From Gordonia zhenghanii (GTDB lineage Bacteria > Actinomycetota > Actinomycetes > Mycobacteriales > Mycobacteriaceae), in assembly GCF_021738965.1 (NCBI RefSeq), contig NZ_JAKKOQ010000001.1:712772-776771 (forward strand): a stretch of 64,000 bases of DNA. The letters run 5' to 3'. The notes beneath the pieces were generated by a model. The model made no database searches, was not told the origin of the DNA, and saw nothing but the letters and a program-made list of their open reading frames with translations. Both the position numbers and the translations under genes were made by a program. Every line of letters starts with the position of its first letter. Positions within the stretch are counted from its first letter, which is position 1. This document shows, piece by piece, positions 34,819-43,642 of the stretch.

Positions 34819-36156
34819 TCAGGCCGTCGTGCCCGGGTGCCCGGTCGGGCCTGATCGTCCCGCTAGCATCCGGTCCCGTAGCGAATCGTAGATCGGCGGC
34901 GAACCCACCGCGTTCGCGATCAGCACGGCGGCGGCGGTTGCTGCCAGCATCGGAATGGTCACCGTCGTGACCGCGGTCAGCTCCATCACGAGGACGATGC
35001 CGGTGATCGGTGCGCGGACCACGGCGGCGAAGAACGCCGACATTCCGACGATGATGAGCGCGACGGTCCAGTCGTCGTAGTCTGCGGGCACCACGACGTT
35101 CACCAGGGCTGCGAACAGGACGCCCCACAGTGCGCCGACCGCGAGCAGCGGCGCGAACAGCCCGCCGGGCGTGCCTGCCGCGTACGACAACGGCCCGACG
35201 ACGAAGCGCACCAGCAGCAGGATCGCAATGGTCGGCAGCGCGAGATGTGCGCCGTCGAGCAACCCCTGGGTGAGTGCGTCGCCGCCGCCGGCGGTGTCCG
35301 GATCGAAGGCGAGCAGTCCGCCGACGAGGCCACCGATGACCGCAGCCTTGAGTTCCATCGGGACGGCCGTGAGACGTCTGACGCCGTCGAACAACGTCAG
35401 GATCACCTGGTTGTAGAACACGCCGAGGATTCCGGTGATCAACCCGAAGACGATGAAGATCGGAAGTACCACGACCGACGGCGCTCGTACGTCGACGACT
35501 GCGAAGTCCGGATCGTCGCCGATCAGGATGCGTGCGCAGCCGACCGCGACGCCGACCGCGAGCATCGTCGGAAGCACCAAACGCATCCGGTACGACTTCG
35601 CGACCTCCTCCAACGCGAACAACCCGCCACCGATCGGCGCGTTGAACGCGACTCCGAGCCCCGCCCCTGCGAGCGACGTCGTCAGGATGCGAACGTCGTC
35701 GTCGCTGGACCGGCCGAGCCGCCCCATCCACGCGCCGATCGCCGCTCCCATGTGGACGGTCGGGCCCTCCCGCCCCAAGGTCAGTCCGGTTCCCAATGTG
35801 ACGAGTCCGCCGACGAACTTGGCGGGCACCACGCGTAGTGGTGGCGGATCGTCGAGCCCGCGGTCGACGGCCTCCACCTGTTGCACGCCACTCCCCGACG
35901 CCAGCGGCACGAACCGAACCACGAATGCGCCGATCGCCGCTCCGGCCGCGGTCACCGCGACCGGTACCAACCAGGCGGGACCACCCGCACCGCCCGCCCA
36001 GTCGAGCAGTTCGCCCCGCCAGGCGTTGGCGTGGTTCAGACACCATCGGAATGCGCCGCCGACGAACCCGATACCGATGCCGGCACAGACCGCCAGTGCG
36101 CACAACTTGGCTAGACCTCGCCACACCGTCCGTTCTGGAGTCGATGGCCTGGTCAC
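34819..36156 (-). CDS. ClC family chloride channel/transporter
   Basis: A 445-residue ClC membrane protein. The signature GREGPTVHMG (about residues 107-116) includes the gating Glu, and the anion-path segment GGLFAPLLAVGALWG lies about two-thirds along. The first selectivity motif reads GSGVQQVE rather than the common GSGIPE, so ion preference may differ. No C-terminal CBS domains are present. It is a probable H+/Cl- exchanger or channel in the cytoplasmic membrane. It starts with a leaderless GTG. Confidence 0.88.
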   Translation of the reverse strand: MTRPSTPERTVWRGLAKLCALAVCAGIGIGFVGGAFRWCLNHANAWRGELLDWAGGAGGPAWLVPVAVTAAGAAIGAFVVRFVPLASGSGVQQVEAVDRGLDDPPPLRVVPAKFVGGLVTLGTGLTLGREGPTVHMGAAIGAWMGRLGRSSDDDVRILTTSLAGAGLGVAFNAPIGGGLFALEEVAKSYRMRLVLPTMLAVGVAVGCARILIGDDPDFAVVDVRAPSVVVLPIFIVFGLITGILGVFYNQVILTLFDGVRRLTAVPMELKAAVIGGLVGGLLAFDPDTAGGGDALTQGLLDGAHLALPTIAILLLVRFVVGPLSYAAGTPGGLFAPLLAVGALWGVLFAALVNVVVPADYDDWTVALIIVGMSAFFAAVVRAPITGIVLVMELTAVTTVTIPMLAATAAAVLIANAVGSPPIYDSLRDRMLAGRSGPTGHPGTTA

Positions 36157-36162
36157 AGCGTC

Positions 36163-36168
36163 ACGCTA
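36163..36168 (-). promoter_or_regulatory. -10 hexamer, leaderless start
   Basis: TAGCGT, 6 bases before the GTG of the ClC gene. Confidence 0.5.
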
Positions 36169-36217
36169 TCGGCTTACCGGCGCGTGGTCTGCCGTTACGT
36201 CGAACTACCGGATCCCG

Positions 36218-37537
36218 CTACGCGCGATCGAGGTCGACGTCGCGTGTCTCCTTCATGACGAGCAACGCGACCAGAGTGAAGCAGCCCGCGATCGCGAGGT
36301 AGACGCCGACCCATCCGACGCCGAAGTCGGCGACGAGCCAGGTCGCGATGAACGGTGCGATCGCCGCGCCGAGGATCGATGCGAAGTTGTAGGCGATACC
36401 GCTGCCCGTGTACCGCACGTTCGTGGCGAAGAGTTCGGGAAGCACAGCACTCATCGGGCCGAAGGTGAAGCCCATCAGGGTGAGTCCGACGATGAGAACA
36501 GCGAGCATCGTGCCCTGCGTGGTGTTCGCCGGATCGAGGATCCATTTGAAGGTGAGTCCGTACACGATGATCAGGACCGTCGCGACGATGAGGAGGCGGC
36601 GACGGCCGACGCGGTCGGCGAGACGACCGGAGACGACGACGAAGATCGCGAAGAACACGACCGCGATCAGCTGCATCTGCAGGAAGTCGATGTACGAGAT
36701 GGACAGTTTCACGCCCGACTTGTCGACGACCTTGCCGGTTCCGTACGACACGACCCAGGTCGTGACGAGGTAGAAGAGCGTGTAGGTGGCGACCATGACG
36801 AACGTGCCGATGATCAACGGCCGCCAGGCCGTGCGCATCACTTCACCGAGCGGAGTCTTGACCTTCTTGCCGTCTTGGACGGCCTTCGCGAAGACGGGCG
36901 TCTCGGTCAGCTTCAATCGCACATACAGGCCGACGATCACCATGACCGACGACAGCAGGAACGGGATCCGCCAACCCCACGCCATGAATCCGTGGTTCGG
37001 CTCGGCTGCCGTGGAGTCGTAGTCCATCACGCCCATGATGATCAGGAACAGCCCGTTCGCGAGGAAGAAGCCGAACGGAGCGCCGAGCTGCGGCCACATC
37101 GCGGCCCAGCCGCGTTTGCCCTTCTCTGCGGTCTCGGTCGCGAGCAGTGCAGCGCCGGACCATTCGCCGCCCAGCCCGAGTCCCTGCGCGAAACGCATCA
37201 CCGCCAGCAGCGCCGGTGCGAGATACCCGGCCTGCTCGAACGTCGGAAGGACGCCGATCAGGAAGGTCGCGACGCCCATCGTGACGAGCGAACCGACCAG
37301 CGTCGCTTTACGACCGACGCGGTCGCCGAAGTGACCGAACAGGATCGAGCCGATCGGCCGAGCGGCGAACGCCAGACCGAAGGTCGCGAACGACGCGAGG
37401 AGCGCAGCAGTGTCGTCTCCCTTGGGGAAGAACAGCGTCGGAAAGACGAGGACCGCTGCGGTCGCATAGATGTAGAAGTCGAAGAACTCGATGGTTGTTC
37501 CGACCATGGAAGCGACGACGACCCGTCCACGATTCAT
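36218..37537 (-). CDS. MFS transporter of the MHS (metabolite:H+ symporter) family
   Basis: A 439-residue 12-helix transporter. It opens with VVASMVGTTIEFFDFYIYAT, the MHS hallmark, followed by FGHFGDRVGRKATLVGSL (motif A) and RFAQGLGLGGEWSGAALLA (helix 4). This family takes up organic acids such as shikimate, alpha-ketoglutarate, citrate or betaines with protons. The substrate cannot be assigned. It has its own leaderless promoter and no metabolic neighbours that would narrow the choice. Confidence 0.9.
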   Translation of the reverse strand: MNRGRVVVASMVGTTIEFFDFYIYATAAVLVFPTLFFPKGDDTAALLASFATFGLAFAARPIGSILFGHFGDRVGRKATLVGSLVTMGVATFLIGVLPTFEQAGYLAPALLAVMRFAQGLGLGGEWSGAALLATETAEKGKRGWAAMWPQLGAPFGFFLANGLFLIIMGVMDYDSTAAEPNHGFMAWGWRIPFLLSSVMVIVGLYVRLKLTETPVFAKAVQDGKKVKTPLGEVMRTAWRPLIIGTFVMVATYTLFYLVTTWVVSYGTGKVVDKSGVKLSISYIDFLQMQLIAVVFFAIFVVVSGRLADRVGRRRLLIVATVLIIVYGLTFKWILDPANTTQGTMLAVLIVGLTLMGFTFGPMSAVLPELFATNVRYTGSGIAYNFASILGAAIAPFIATWLVADFGVGWVGVYLAIAGCFTLVALLVMKETRDVDLDRA

Positions 37538-37544
37538 TCCGAGA

Positions 37545-37550
37545 AATCTA
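37545..37550 (-). promoter_or_regulatory. -10 hexamer, leaderless start
   Basis: TAGATT, 7 bases before the ATG of the MHS transporter gene. Confidence 0.55.
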
Positions 37551-37644
37551 ATGCATCCAGACGGCCTGCCGAACGGCGGCCCGCCCGACCCTAGCGCTGC
37601 CGTTCACCTGAACGACGAAGGGAGCCTTCCGGTGCCCCGCTCAC

Positions 37645-37650
37645 TACGAT
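37645..37650 (+). promoter_or_regulatory. -10 hexamer, leaderless start
   Basis: TACGAT, 6 bases before the ATG of the damaged HD-hydrolase gene; the promoter still looks intact. Confidence 0.45.
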
Positions 37651-37656
37651 CGCGGC

Positions 37657-38148
37657 ATGGACGTCGAGATTCCGGAAGCCATCGAAGCAGACTTGACGGC
37701 GCGGTGGGACGAGCCGCACCGTCGCCACCACAATCGGCGTCACCTCGACGAGGTGCTCGCGGCGCTACAGCTGCTCCATGACGAGGGCCTCTCGTTCGGG
37801 AGCGGCCCGTCGTCCTCGCCGCGTGGTTCCACGATGCGGTCTACGAGACGCGCAGTGCGGACAACGAACGTGACTCCGCCGACCTCGCCCGACGACCGCA
37901 ACGGGATCGCGTTGTCGGACGCAGACTTGTCCGTCCTCGGTTCCGATCCTGCGCGGTACGACGAGTACGCCGCCGATGTTCGCACCGAATTTCACCTCGT
38001 GCCCGATGAGGTGTTCCGCCCTGGCCGGCGCACTATCCTCGCTGAGTTCGTCGCTGCCGACATCCTGTTCCGTTCTCCCCAGGCGCGGCAGCGGTGGGAG
38101 GCTGCGGCCCGCGAGAACCTCGCGCGGGAGATCGACGCCTTGGCCTGA
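37657..38148 (+). pseudogene. Damaged HD-superfamily phosphohydrolase gene (COG4339-like)
   Basis: The frame is open for 163 codons but its middle is out of register. The start (EPHRRHHNRRHLDEVLAAL) and end (LSDADLSVLG, then RPGRRTILAEF) match a small predicted metal-dependent HD hydrolase family. Between about 37804 and 37895 a different frame reads VVLAAWFHDAVYETRSADNE, which is the expected HD-motif segment. One base appears lost near 37805. A second lesion near 37890 returns to frame after removing roughly 35-40 family residues, including the second metal-site region. The product would lack the HD dyad. A sequencing or assembly error is possible. Confidence 0.65.
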
Positions 38149-38174
38149 GCGTCAGCGGAGGCAGGCCCTACCAT

Positions 38175-39149
38175 TCACTTCCGGTGCGCGTCGTGTGCCG
38201 CTCGGCTGATCGTCTCGATGATCTGCGGGAAGGTCTCCGAATCCGATGCGACGATCCGCGTGTGGTCGACGCCGGGGAACTCGACGAGGGATGCGCGGCC
38301 GCCTGCCTTCTTGGCCGCTTTCACATACTTCTCCGACATGCTGGGCGCCACGACTTTGTCGGCGGTGCCGGTCATCGCGATGATCGGAATGTCGGGGTCG
38401 ATGTTCTCGATCGGACTCACCGACTTGTAATGGTCGGGCACCTCGCTGGGCAGGCCGCCCATCGCCCGTCGAGCACGGGGATTGCCTTCGAGAACCGCTT
38501 GGCGCATGTCCAGGGTGCCCGCCATCGAGATCACGTACGTCGGGCGGAAGGTCGGCTTCGCTCCGATCTCGGTGGGTTCGAGGTTGTGACGGGTCCCCGA
38601 CCACATCGCCAACTGTCCGCCCGCCGAATGCCCCGCGACGACGGCGTTGTCCATCGAGATCTCGGGCTCCGCAGCTTGGACGTTGGGGACGAAATCGACC
38701 GCGGCCGCAACGTCTTTGAACGTGGTGGGCCATCCCCCGCCGGATCCGACCCGCCGGTACTCGAGGTTGTAGACGGCCAGACCGCGCTCGGCGAGTCTGC
38801 GCGACAGGGCGACAAAGACGTCGGCTCCGAGTTTGGACTGCCATCCGCCGCCGTGAATCAGCACGACGAGCGGCACGCTGTTGTCCTCGTGCTCCCCCGG
38901 CGGGAGATAGACGTCCGCCCAGTTCTGACGGTCGTCGCGATCGCCTGTCCTCGTCGGGTAGAGGTACCGGTTCACGGTCACGTCGGACGACGACTCGACC
39001 TTCGCCAACGCCTGCTCCGCAGCGCCGCGATCCGCGGGTGTCGCCGGCGTGACGTCGGACGACTCGTCATCGCCCGATGAGCAACTCGTCAACGCGAGCG
39101 CTGCGACGAGGGTCATCGCGGCCAGCCGCCTGCCGGTACGCGTCATCAT
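38175..39149 (-). CDS. Lipoprotein alpha/beta hydrolase (esterase)
   Basis: A 324-residue secreted lipoprotein. The signal peptide ends in a lipobox (LALTSC, Cys about residue 23). The oxyanion-hole motif LIHGGGW and the nucleophile elbow AGHSAGG put it in the HSL/BD-FAE-like esterase group; the catalytic Asp is probably in MTGTADKVV and the His in PGVDHTR. It would hydrolyse ester substrates at the cell surface. The ATG at 39149 overlaps the stop of the upstream solute-binding lipoprotein gene by ATGA, indicating a two-gene operon. Confidence 0.85.
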   Translation of the reverse strand: MMTRTGRRLAAMTLVAALALTSCSSGDDESSDVTPATPADRGAAEQALAKVESSSDVTVNRYLYPTRTGDRDDRQNWADVYLPPGEHEDNSVPLVVLIHGGGWQSKLGADVFVALSRRLAERGLAVYNLEYRRVGSGGGWPTTFKDVAAAVDFVPNVQAAEPEISMDNAVVAGHSAGGQLAMWSGTRHNLEPTEIGAKPTFRPTYVISMAGTLDMRQAVLEGNPRARRAMGGLPSEVPDHYKSVSPIENIDPDIPIIAMTGTADKVVAPSMSEKYVKAAKKAGGRASLVEFPGVDHTRIVASDSETFPQIIETISRAAHDAHRK

Positions 39150-40081
39150 ATGGTCGCCCCGTTGACCGTCGATGTCTTGATCACGCCGTCGAGTCCCCAC
39201 TTCTGGGCGATCGACGTCATCTCGCCGCGATCGATCACGCGTTGGACCGCGCCTTTCAGCACATCGCCGAAGGGCGACTCTTTCACGATCGCGAAGCCGT
39301 ACGGCTGGGTGTCGAAGACCTCGCCTGCCGTCTCCAGAGACCCGTTGCTTCGCCGGACGGCCGTTGCGATCACCACGGAGTCGGCGGATACCGCATCGGC
39401 CGACCCTTGGGTGACCGCGCGGACCGCATCTGCCTGCGTGGCGGTCGGGACGATTTTGATGGGCTTGTCCCCGACGGTCACGCACGCCTTGCTCTTGGCC
39501 GGCAACTCCACGGTCTCCTGGACCGTCTCTTTGGCCGCAGCCACGCTGTGCCCGCACGCATTGTTCGGGTCGACGGTCTCGCCGGAGCGCTGCGCCCACT
39601 GGTTGCCGCCACGGAAGTACGTCACCATGTCCAGCCGCCGTTCCCGAGCCAAGGTGTCGAAGAAGCCCCGCGATCCCACGTCGTAGGCGCCGCTCGCCAC
39701 TCCCGGGAGGATCTCCTCGAAGCGAGTCTGGCGGACGTCGAGTCTCAGCCCGAGCACGTCGGACACTCTGTGTAGAACGTCGATGTCGAAGCCGGTCAGC
39801 TTCCCGTTCTCGTCGATGGAGACCATCGGCTCGTACGGTGCACTGGTGCCCACCGTGAGCGTGCCCGACGTCCGGATCTTCTCGGGCAATTGCGCTGCCA
39901 GTTCGGGATCGGCCGGCGACGAAGCCGGAATGGAACCCTGCGACTCGTCCGCCGGACGGTCACCGTCGTCGGAACCGCAGCCCGACACCAGCAGGACGAC
40001 AGCCAGGCTTGCGGCCAAGCCCGAGACTAATCGACCTCGTCGAGTGGAGCGCTGCCCTGAGCGAAATCGCATACAGCCCAT
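39146..40081 (-). CDS. Amino-acid-type ABC solute-binding lipoprotein (orphan)
   Basis: A 311-residue extracytoplasmic binding protein of the SBP_bac_3 (polar amino acid) family. The lipobox LVSGC is at about residue 35. The family core starts at SGTLTVGTSAPYEPM and contains GFDIDVLHRVSDVLGL. No permease or ATPase genes accompany it, so it either serves a remote transporter or acts as a sensor or scavenger. The gene is coupled to a surface esterase, suggesting capture of a product released by that enzyme. It starts leaderless. Confidence 0.85.
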   Translation of the reverse strand: MGCMRFRSGQRSTRRGRLVSGLAASLAVVLLVSGCGSDDGDRPADESQGSIPASSPADPELAAQLPEKIRTSGTLTVGTSAPYEPMVSIDENGKLTGFDIDVLHRVSDVLGLRLDVRQTRFEEILPGVASGAYDVGSRGFFDTLARERRLDMVTYFRGGNQWAQRSGETVDPNNACGHSVAAAKETVQETVELPAKSKACVTVGDKPIKIVPTATQADAVRAVTQGSADAVSADSVVIATAVRRSNGSLETAGEVFDTQPYGFAIVKESPFGDVLKGAVQRVIDRGEMTSIAQKWGLDGVIKTSTVNGATI

Positions 40082-40089
40082 ACCGATCG

Positions 40090-40095
40090 ACTCTA
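40090..40095 (-). promoter_or_regulatory. -10 hexamer, leaderless start
   Basis: TAGAGT, 8 bases before the ATG at 40081. Confidence 0.5.
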
Positions 40096-40165
40096 TTCGT
40101 GTGAATCGTCGCCGTCTTCCGATCCGTCCGATCAGAGGGTAATCCCACCACCGACGCCGCAGAGA

Positions 40166-42280
40166 TCAGTACGCGGTGGCGAACTTCCAAGCCGAGTGCA
40201 TCGCCCCTTCGATGTAGTCGACCTGTCCGGCGTCGCCGACAACCTCGACGGGGATTCCCGTCTGCGCGAGCTCTTGTGCCAGCGGTGCACCCGAGGTCGT
40301 GTCTGCGGCGTAGACCACCAAAGTGGCTGGCGCAGTGCGGGCTTCGCCCTTGACGCTGAACTCGACAGCGTCGCGCGTGATCCGGTCGACCGTCGCCTTC
40401 CTGTGCACTTGCACACCGAGTTCGACCGCACGACGTACCGCCGTCCACCGTCGCGGCATCGCCATCGGCAGTCCGAGGGGCACGCCCGCCTCGAGAACAG
40501 TGACGCTGCGGCCGCGTTCCGCGAGCCACTCGGCGAGTTCCAGGCCTACCAAGGATCCGCCGATGACGACGACGTCGTGGCCCATCGGGAGGAACGACCG
40601 GGTCAGTCTGCGGATGGCCGCGGGACTCTTGGTCACGCCGGACAGCTTGCCCAGCTTGCCTATGACGCGGAGGGTGAGCGAGCCGTCAGAGGCTTCTGCG
40701 TTGCCGAGCAACAGGTTTCGCAGGGTGTCGCCGGTGTGGACATGCGGTAGGTCGCCGCCGGGAATATCGGGACGCGGACGCACGGCGCCGGTGGCGACGA
40801 CGACATGATCGGGGGCGAGCTCGCGGATCGACTGCGCCGTCGCAGTGGTGTTGAGTCGGATGTCGACGTTCAGCCGCTTCATCTCGGCGGTCAGCCAGTC
40901 GAGCAGACGTTCGTTGTCCGGGGTGGTGAGCGTCGAGAACCACAGGGTGCCGCCGAGCCGGTCGGACTTGTCGACCACGGTGACGCGGTGTCCGCGCAGC
41001 GTGAGGAGGCGGGCGGCCTCCAAACCCGATGGTCCGGCGCCAACGACGACGACGTGTCTCCGCGCGTCGGCCGGCTGCAGGGGAAGGATCGTCTCGTTGC
41101 CCAGCGCGGGATTGACCGCACACAGCGGGGTGTCGTCCCAGAAGTTCTCCTGGACGCACACGTAGCAGTTGATGCACGGCCGGACCTGTTCGGGAGTGTG
41201 AGCGGCCAACTTGTTCACCAGATCCGGGTCGGCCAGCAACTGGCGCCCCATCGCAGCGAAGTCGATTCGGCCCGCCGCGATCGCTTCCTCGGCGACGTCG
41301 GGCAGCATACGTCCGACGGCGATGACCGGGATCTCGACGTGCTTCTTGATCTCTGCAGCCAGATCGAGATACGCCGCGACCTTGTTCGGCAGCGGCCCAT
41401 CGGTGAAGTTGGCGAACGGATTACGGCCCCACCCGGTCACGTGGATCGCGTCGGCGCCCGCCTCCTCGAACAGGACCGACGCGGCGCATGCCTCGTCGTT
41501 GGTGAGGGCGCGCTCCTGCCCGAACTCCGCACCGGCCACCCGCACCAGCACGGCCATCGTGTCGCCGACGGCGGCCTTGACCGCGGCGATGACCTCGCAC
41601 GCGAGCCGGGCCCGGTTCGCCAGGCTGCCGCCGTACTCATCGTCGCGAAGGTTGTCGATCCGATTGAGAAATGCGCCGAGGATGTAGCCGTGCGCGCAAT
41701 GGATCTCGATGGCGTCCACACCTGCCTTCTGGCAGCGCACAGCGGCGGCGGTCCAGGCTTGAATCAGCCAGGCGATGTCATCAGCGGTCGCGGTATGAGT
41801 AGAGCCGGGTTTGCCGCCGATGACCGCGGCCATCTTGCCGAGCTCTTCGTGCGTGCTGTCGGCAAGCGCACTCATGTCGTAGGTGTAGTCGGGTTTCGAC
41901 GGCACCAACAGAGGGCGATCGTTGAGGGTGTCGATGCGGGCGACCTTCCCGTGGTGGGTGCTCTGTACGCAGAGCTTGCCGCCTTGCTCGTGGATCGCGT
42001 CGGCCAACGCAGCGAGGCCGGGAATGAATCGGTCCTCGGAGAGCCCCGGCTCTTTTGTGCTGGTGGCGCCAACCGGGTACGCGATCGCCGCCGCGCCAGT
42101 GATGATCAAGCCGGTACCACCCGCCGCACGGGCCGCGTAGTGATCGATGTCCTCCTGCTCGACGACTCCGTCGACGCAGACGTTCATGTCCATCGCAGGC
42201 AGGACGACCCGATTGCGTAGGGACATCGGGCCGATCGAGCCGGGGCTCAGGAGGTGCGAATAGGAACGTGTTCTAGCCAT
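40166..42280 (-). CDS. NADH:flavin oxidoreductase / 2,4-dienoyl-CoA reductase-like flavoenzyme
   Basis: A 704-residue two-part flavoenzyme. Residues 5-365 form an old-yellow-enzyme TIM barrel with the EIHCAHGYILGAFLNRIDN segment. A cysteine cluster for a 4Fe-4S centre follows (CINCYVCVQENFWD, then CAVNP). The rest carries two dinucleotide folds, VVVGAGPSGLEAARL for FAD and VVIGGSLVGLELAEWL for NAD(P)H. It resembles 2,4-dienoyl-CoA reductase and bile-acid/steroid enoate reductases. The start at 42280 follows a perfect 11-bp inverted repeat. The natural substrate is uncertain. Confidence 0.88.
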   Translation of the reverse strand: MARTRSYSHLLSPGSIGPMSLRNRVVLPAMDMNVCVDGVVEQEDIDHYAARAAGGTGLIITGAAAIAYPVGATSTKEPGLSEDRFIPGLAALADAIHEQGGKLCVQSTHHGKVARIDTLNDRPLLVPSKPDYTYDMSALADSTHEELGKMAAVIGGKPGSTHTATADDIAWLIQAWTAAAVRCQKAGVDAIEIHCAHGYILGAFLNRIDNLRDDEYGGSLANRARLACEVIAAVKAAVGDTMAVLVRVAGAEFGQERALTNDEACAASVLFEEAGADAIHVTGWGRNPFANFTDGPLPNKVAAYLDLAAEIKKHVEIPVIAVGRMLPDVAEEAIAAGRIDFAAMGRQLLADPDLVNKLAAHTPEQVRPCINCYVCVQENFWDDTPLCAVNPALGNETILPLQPADARRHVVVVGAGPSGLEAARLLTLRGHRVTVVDKSDRLGGTLWFSTLTTPDNERLLDWLTAEMKRLNVDIRLNTTATAQSIRELAPDHVVVATGAVRPRPDIPGGDLPHVHTGDTLRNLLLGNAEASDGSLTLRVIGKLGKLSGVTKSPAAIRRLTRSFLPMGHDVVVIGGSLVGLELAEWLAERGRSVTVLEAGVPLGLPMAMPRRWTAVRRAVELGVQVHRKATVDRITRDAVEFSVKGEARTAPATLVVYAADTTSGAPLAQELAQTGIPVEVVGDAGQVDYIEGAMHSAWKFATAY

Positions 42281-42295
42281 GAAACGTAGAGTACG

Positions 42296-42324
42296 CCACT
42301 TTTCAAACAGTGATTGAAAAGTGG
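42296..42324. promoter_or_regulatory. Perfect 11-bp inverted repeat, candidate operator
   Basis: CCACTTTTCAA (42296-42306), a 7-base spacer, then TTGAAAAGTGG (42314-42324). It lies 15 bases upstream of the oxidoreductase ATG. No T-run follows on the reverse strand, so a repressor site is more likely than a terminator. Confidence 0.6.
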
Positions 42325-42440
42325 TGCTCCACAGCGTGACACCGGCGGCCGAGGACAGCGCCGATCTTCGGATTGACCCGTTGGCCCACCACATTGACAG
42401 CGACGAAAGACAAGCGCGCCGTCGTCGCCGCCCCGGAAAA

Positions 42441-42474
42441 CGAAAAAGTCGCGAGATCGTACGTTCTCGCGACT
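42441..42474 (-). terminator. Intrinsic terminator of tRNA-Ser
   Basis: A perfect 10-bp stem (AGTCGCGAGA/TCTCGCGACT) with an 8-base loop, followed on the reverse strand by TTTTTCGTTTT. It begins 12 bases after the tRNA 3' end and is the clearest canonical terminator in the window. Confidence 0.85.
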
Positions 42475-42486
42475 CATGACCTGCTG

Positions 42487-42571
42487 CGGAAGCGGAGGGA
42501 TTTGAACCCCCGGTGGTTTCACCCACGCTCGCTTTCAAGGCGAGTGCATTCGGCCGCTCTGCCACGCTTCC
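42487..42571 (-). tRNA. tRNA-Ser (UGA anticodon)
   Basis: An 85-nt tRNA whose arms can be drawn by eye. The acceptor stem is GGAAGCG/CGCTTCC with discriminator G. The anticodon stem is CTCGC/GCGAG with loop CTTGAAA, giving anticodon TGA (reads UCA and, by wobble, UCG). A long class II variable arm (GTGGGTGAAACCACC) is typical of serine tRNAs, and the T arm has TTCAAAT. CCA is not encoded. It stands alone on the reverse strand with its own terminator. Confidence 0.95.
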
Positions 42572-42662
42572 ATCGGGCAGGCTCCACGCCTGCCCGCACA
42601 GAAGGTTATCGCACCCTGATCGCGCCCGTGCCCACCGGCCGGATCGGTGGAAGACTGGATTC

Positions 42663-43628
42663 ATGCGCGCTATCCCCGAATCGCAGAGCCTGGACATCGT
42701 CGACCTGCCCGACCCCGAGCCTGCGCCCGGCGAGGTGATCGTCGACGTCGCGGCCGCCGGGGTGAATCGCGCCGACATCATGCAGCGTGCAGGGAAATAC
42801 CCGCCGCCGCCGGGAGCGTCGAACGTCTTCGGCCTCGAGGCGTCGGGCACCATCTCGGCGATCGGCGACGATGTCTCCGGCTGGTCGGTCGGCGACGAAG
42901 TCTGCGCACTCCTCGCAGGCGGCGGCTACGCGGAGAAGGTCGCCGTTCCCGTCGCGCAGCTGATGCCCGTCCCACGCGGCGTCGACCTCGTATCGGCTGC
43001 CGCACTCCCCGAAGTGTCGTGCACGGTGATGTCGAACGTCGTCCTGACCGGGCACCTGGCACCAGGAGAACTCCTCCTCAGCCACGGCGGCAGCAGCGGA
43101 ATCGGCACGCACGCAACCCAACTCGCGCACGCGCTCGGCGCACGAGTGGCAGTCACCGCACGCAATCAAGCGAAACTCGGTCGCTGTCGCGAACTCGGTG
43201 CAGAAATCCTCATCGACTACACGACGCAAGAGTTCGACACGGTGCTCGCCGAGCACGGCGGAGCCGACGTCATCCTCGACATCATCGGAGCGAAATACCT
43301 CGGCGCCAACGTCAAAGCACTCGCGCCCGGCGGACGCCTCGTCATCATCGGCATGCAAGGCGGCGTGAAAGGCGAACTCAACATCGGGGCACTCATGGCC
43401 AAACGAGCGTCCGTCATCGGGACGACGCTGCGCGCACGCCCCGTCACCGGCCCCGGATCCAAAGCGATGATCGTCACCGAGACCGTCGCCCGGACCTGGC
43501 CGCTCATCGAGAGCGGCGACGTGGCCCCGGTCATCGACTCGACGTTCCGACTCGACGACGCGGAGGCCGCACACGACCGACTGAACTCCGGAGACGCCGT
43601 CGGCAAGGTGCTGTTGACGTTGGGGTGA
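42663..43628 (+). CDS. NAD(P)H-quinone oxidoreductase (PIG3/QOR family)
   Basis: A 321-residue zinc-independent medium-chain dehydrogenase. The N-terminal GroES-like domain (AAAGVNRADIMQRAGKYPPP, about residues 29-48) is the PIG3 signature. The Rossmann motif is SHGGSSGIGTHATQLA. It reduces quinones with NADPH. It corresponds in position to Rv3777 of M. tuberculosis, next to an aminotransferase-like gene, though a marR gene has come between. The open frame extends upstream through the tRNA gene but is not coding there. Confidence 0.88.
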   Translation: MRAIPESQSLDIVDLPDPEPAPGEVIVDVAAAGVNRADIMQRAGKYPPPPGASNVFGLEASGTISAIGDDVSGWSVGDEVCALLAGGGYAEKVAVPVAQLMPVPRGVDLVSAAALPEVSCTVMSNVVLTGHLAPGELLLSHGGSSGIGTHATQLAHALGARVAVTARNQAKLGRCRELGAEILIDYTTQEFDTVLAEHGGADVILDIIGAKYLGANVKALAPGGRLVIIGMQGGVKGELNIGALMAKRASVIGTTLRARPVTGPGSKAMIVTETVARTWPLIESGDVAPVIDSTFRLDDAEAAHDRLNSGDAVGKVLLTLG

Positions 43629-43642
43629 GGGGTCGGTCGCGA

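Noticed and set aside
42262..42275. Second KstR-like site AGGAACGTGTTCTA at the start of the flavin oxidoreductase gene
   Set aside because: It breaks the consensus at the first base and lies within the first codons of the gene, where it encodes ARTRS. Coincidence is more likely than a regulatory site.
42296..42324. The 11-bp inverted repeat as a terminator of tRNA-Ser
   Set aside because: A canonical stem with T-run already ends the tRNA transcript at 42441-42474. The repeat lacks a T-tract and sits at an operator-like distance from the next start.
40166..42853. 895-residue version of the flavin oxidoreductase
   Set aside because: The extra codons run through the tRNA-Ser gene, its terminator and the inverted repeat. 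The start at 42280 gives the expected N-terminus.
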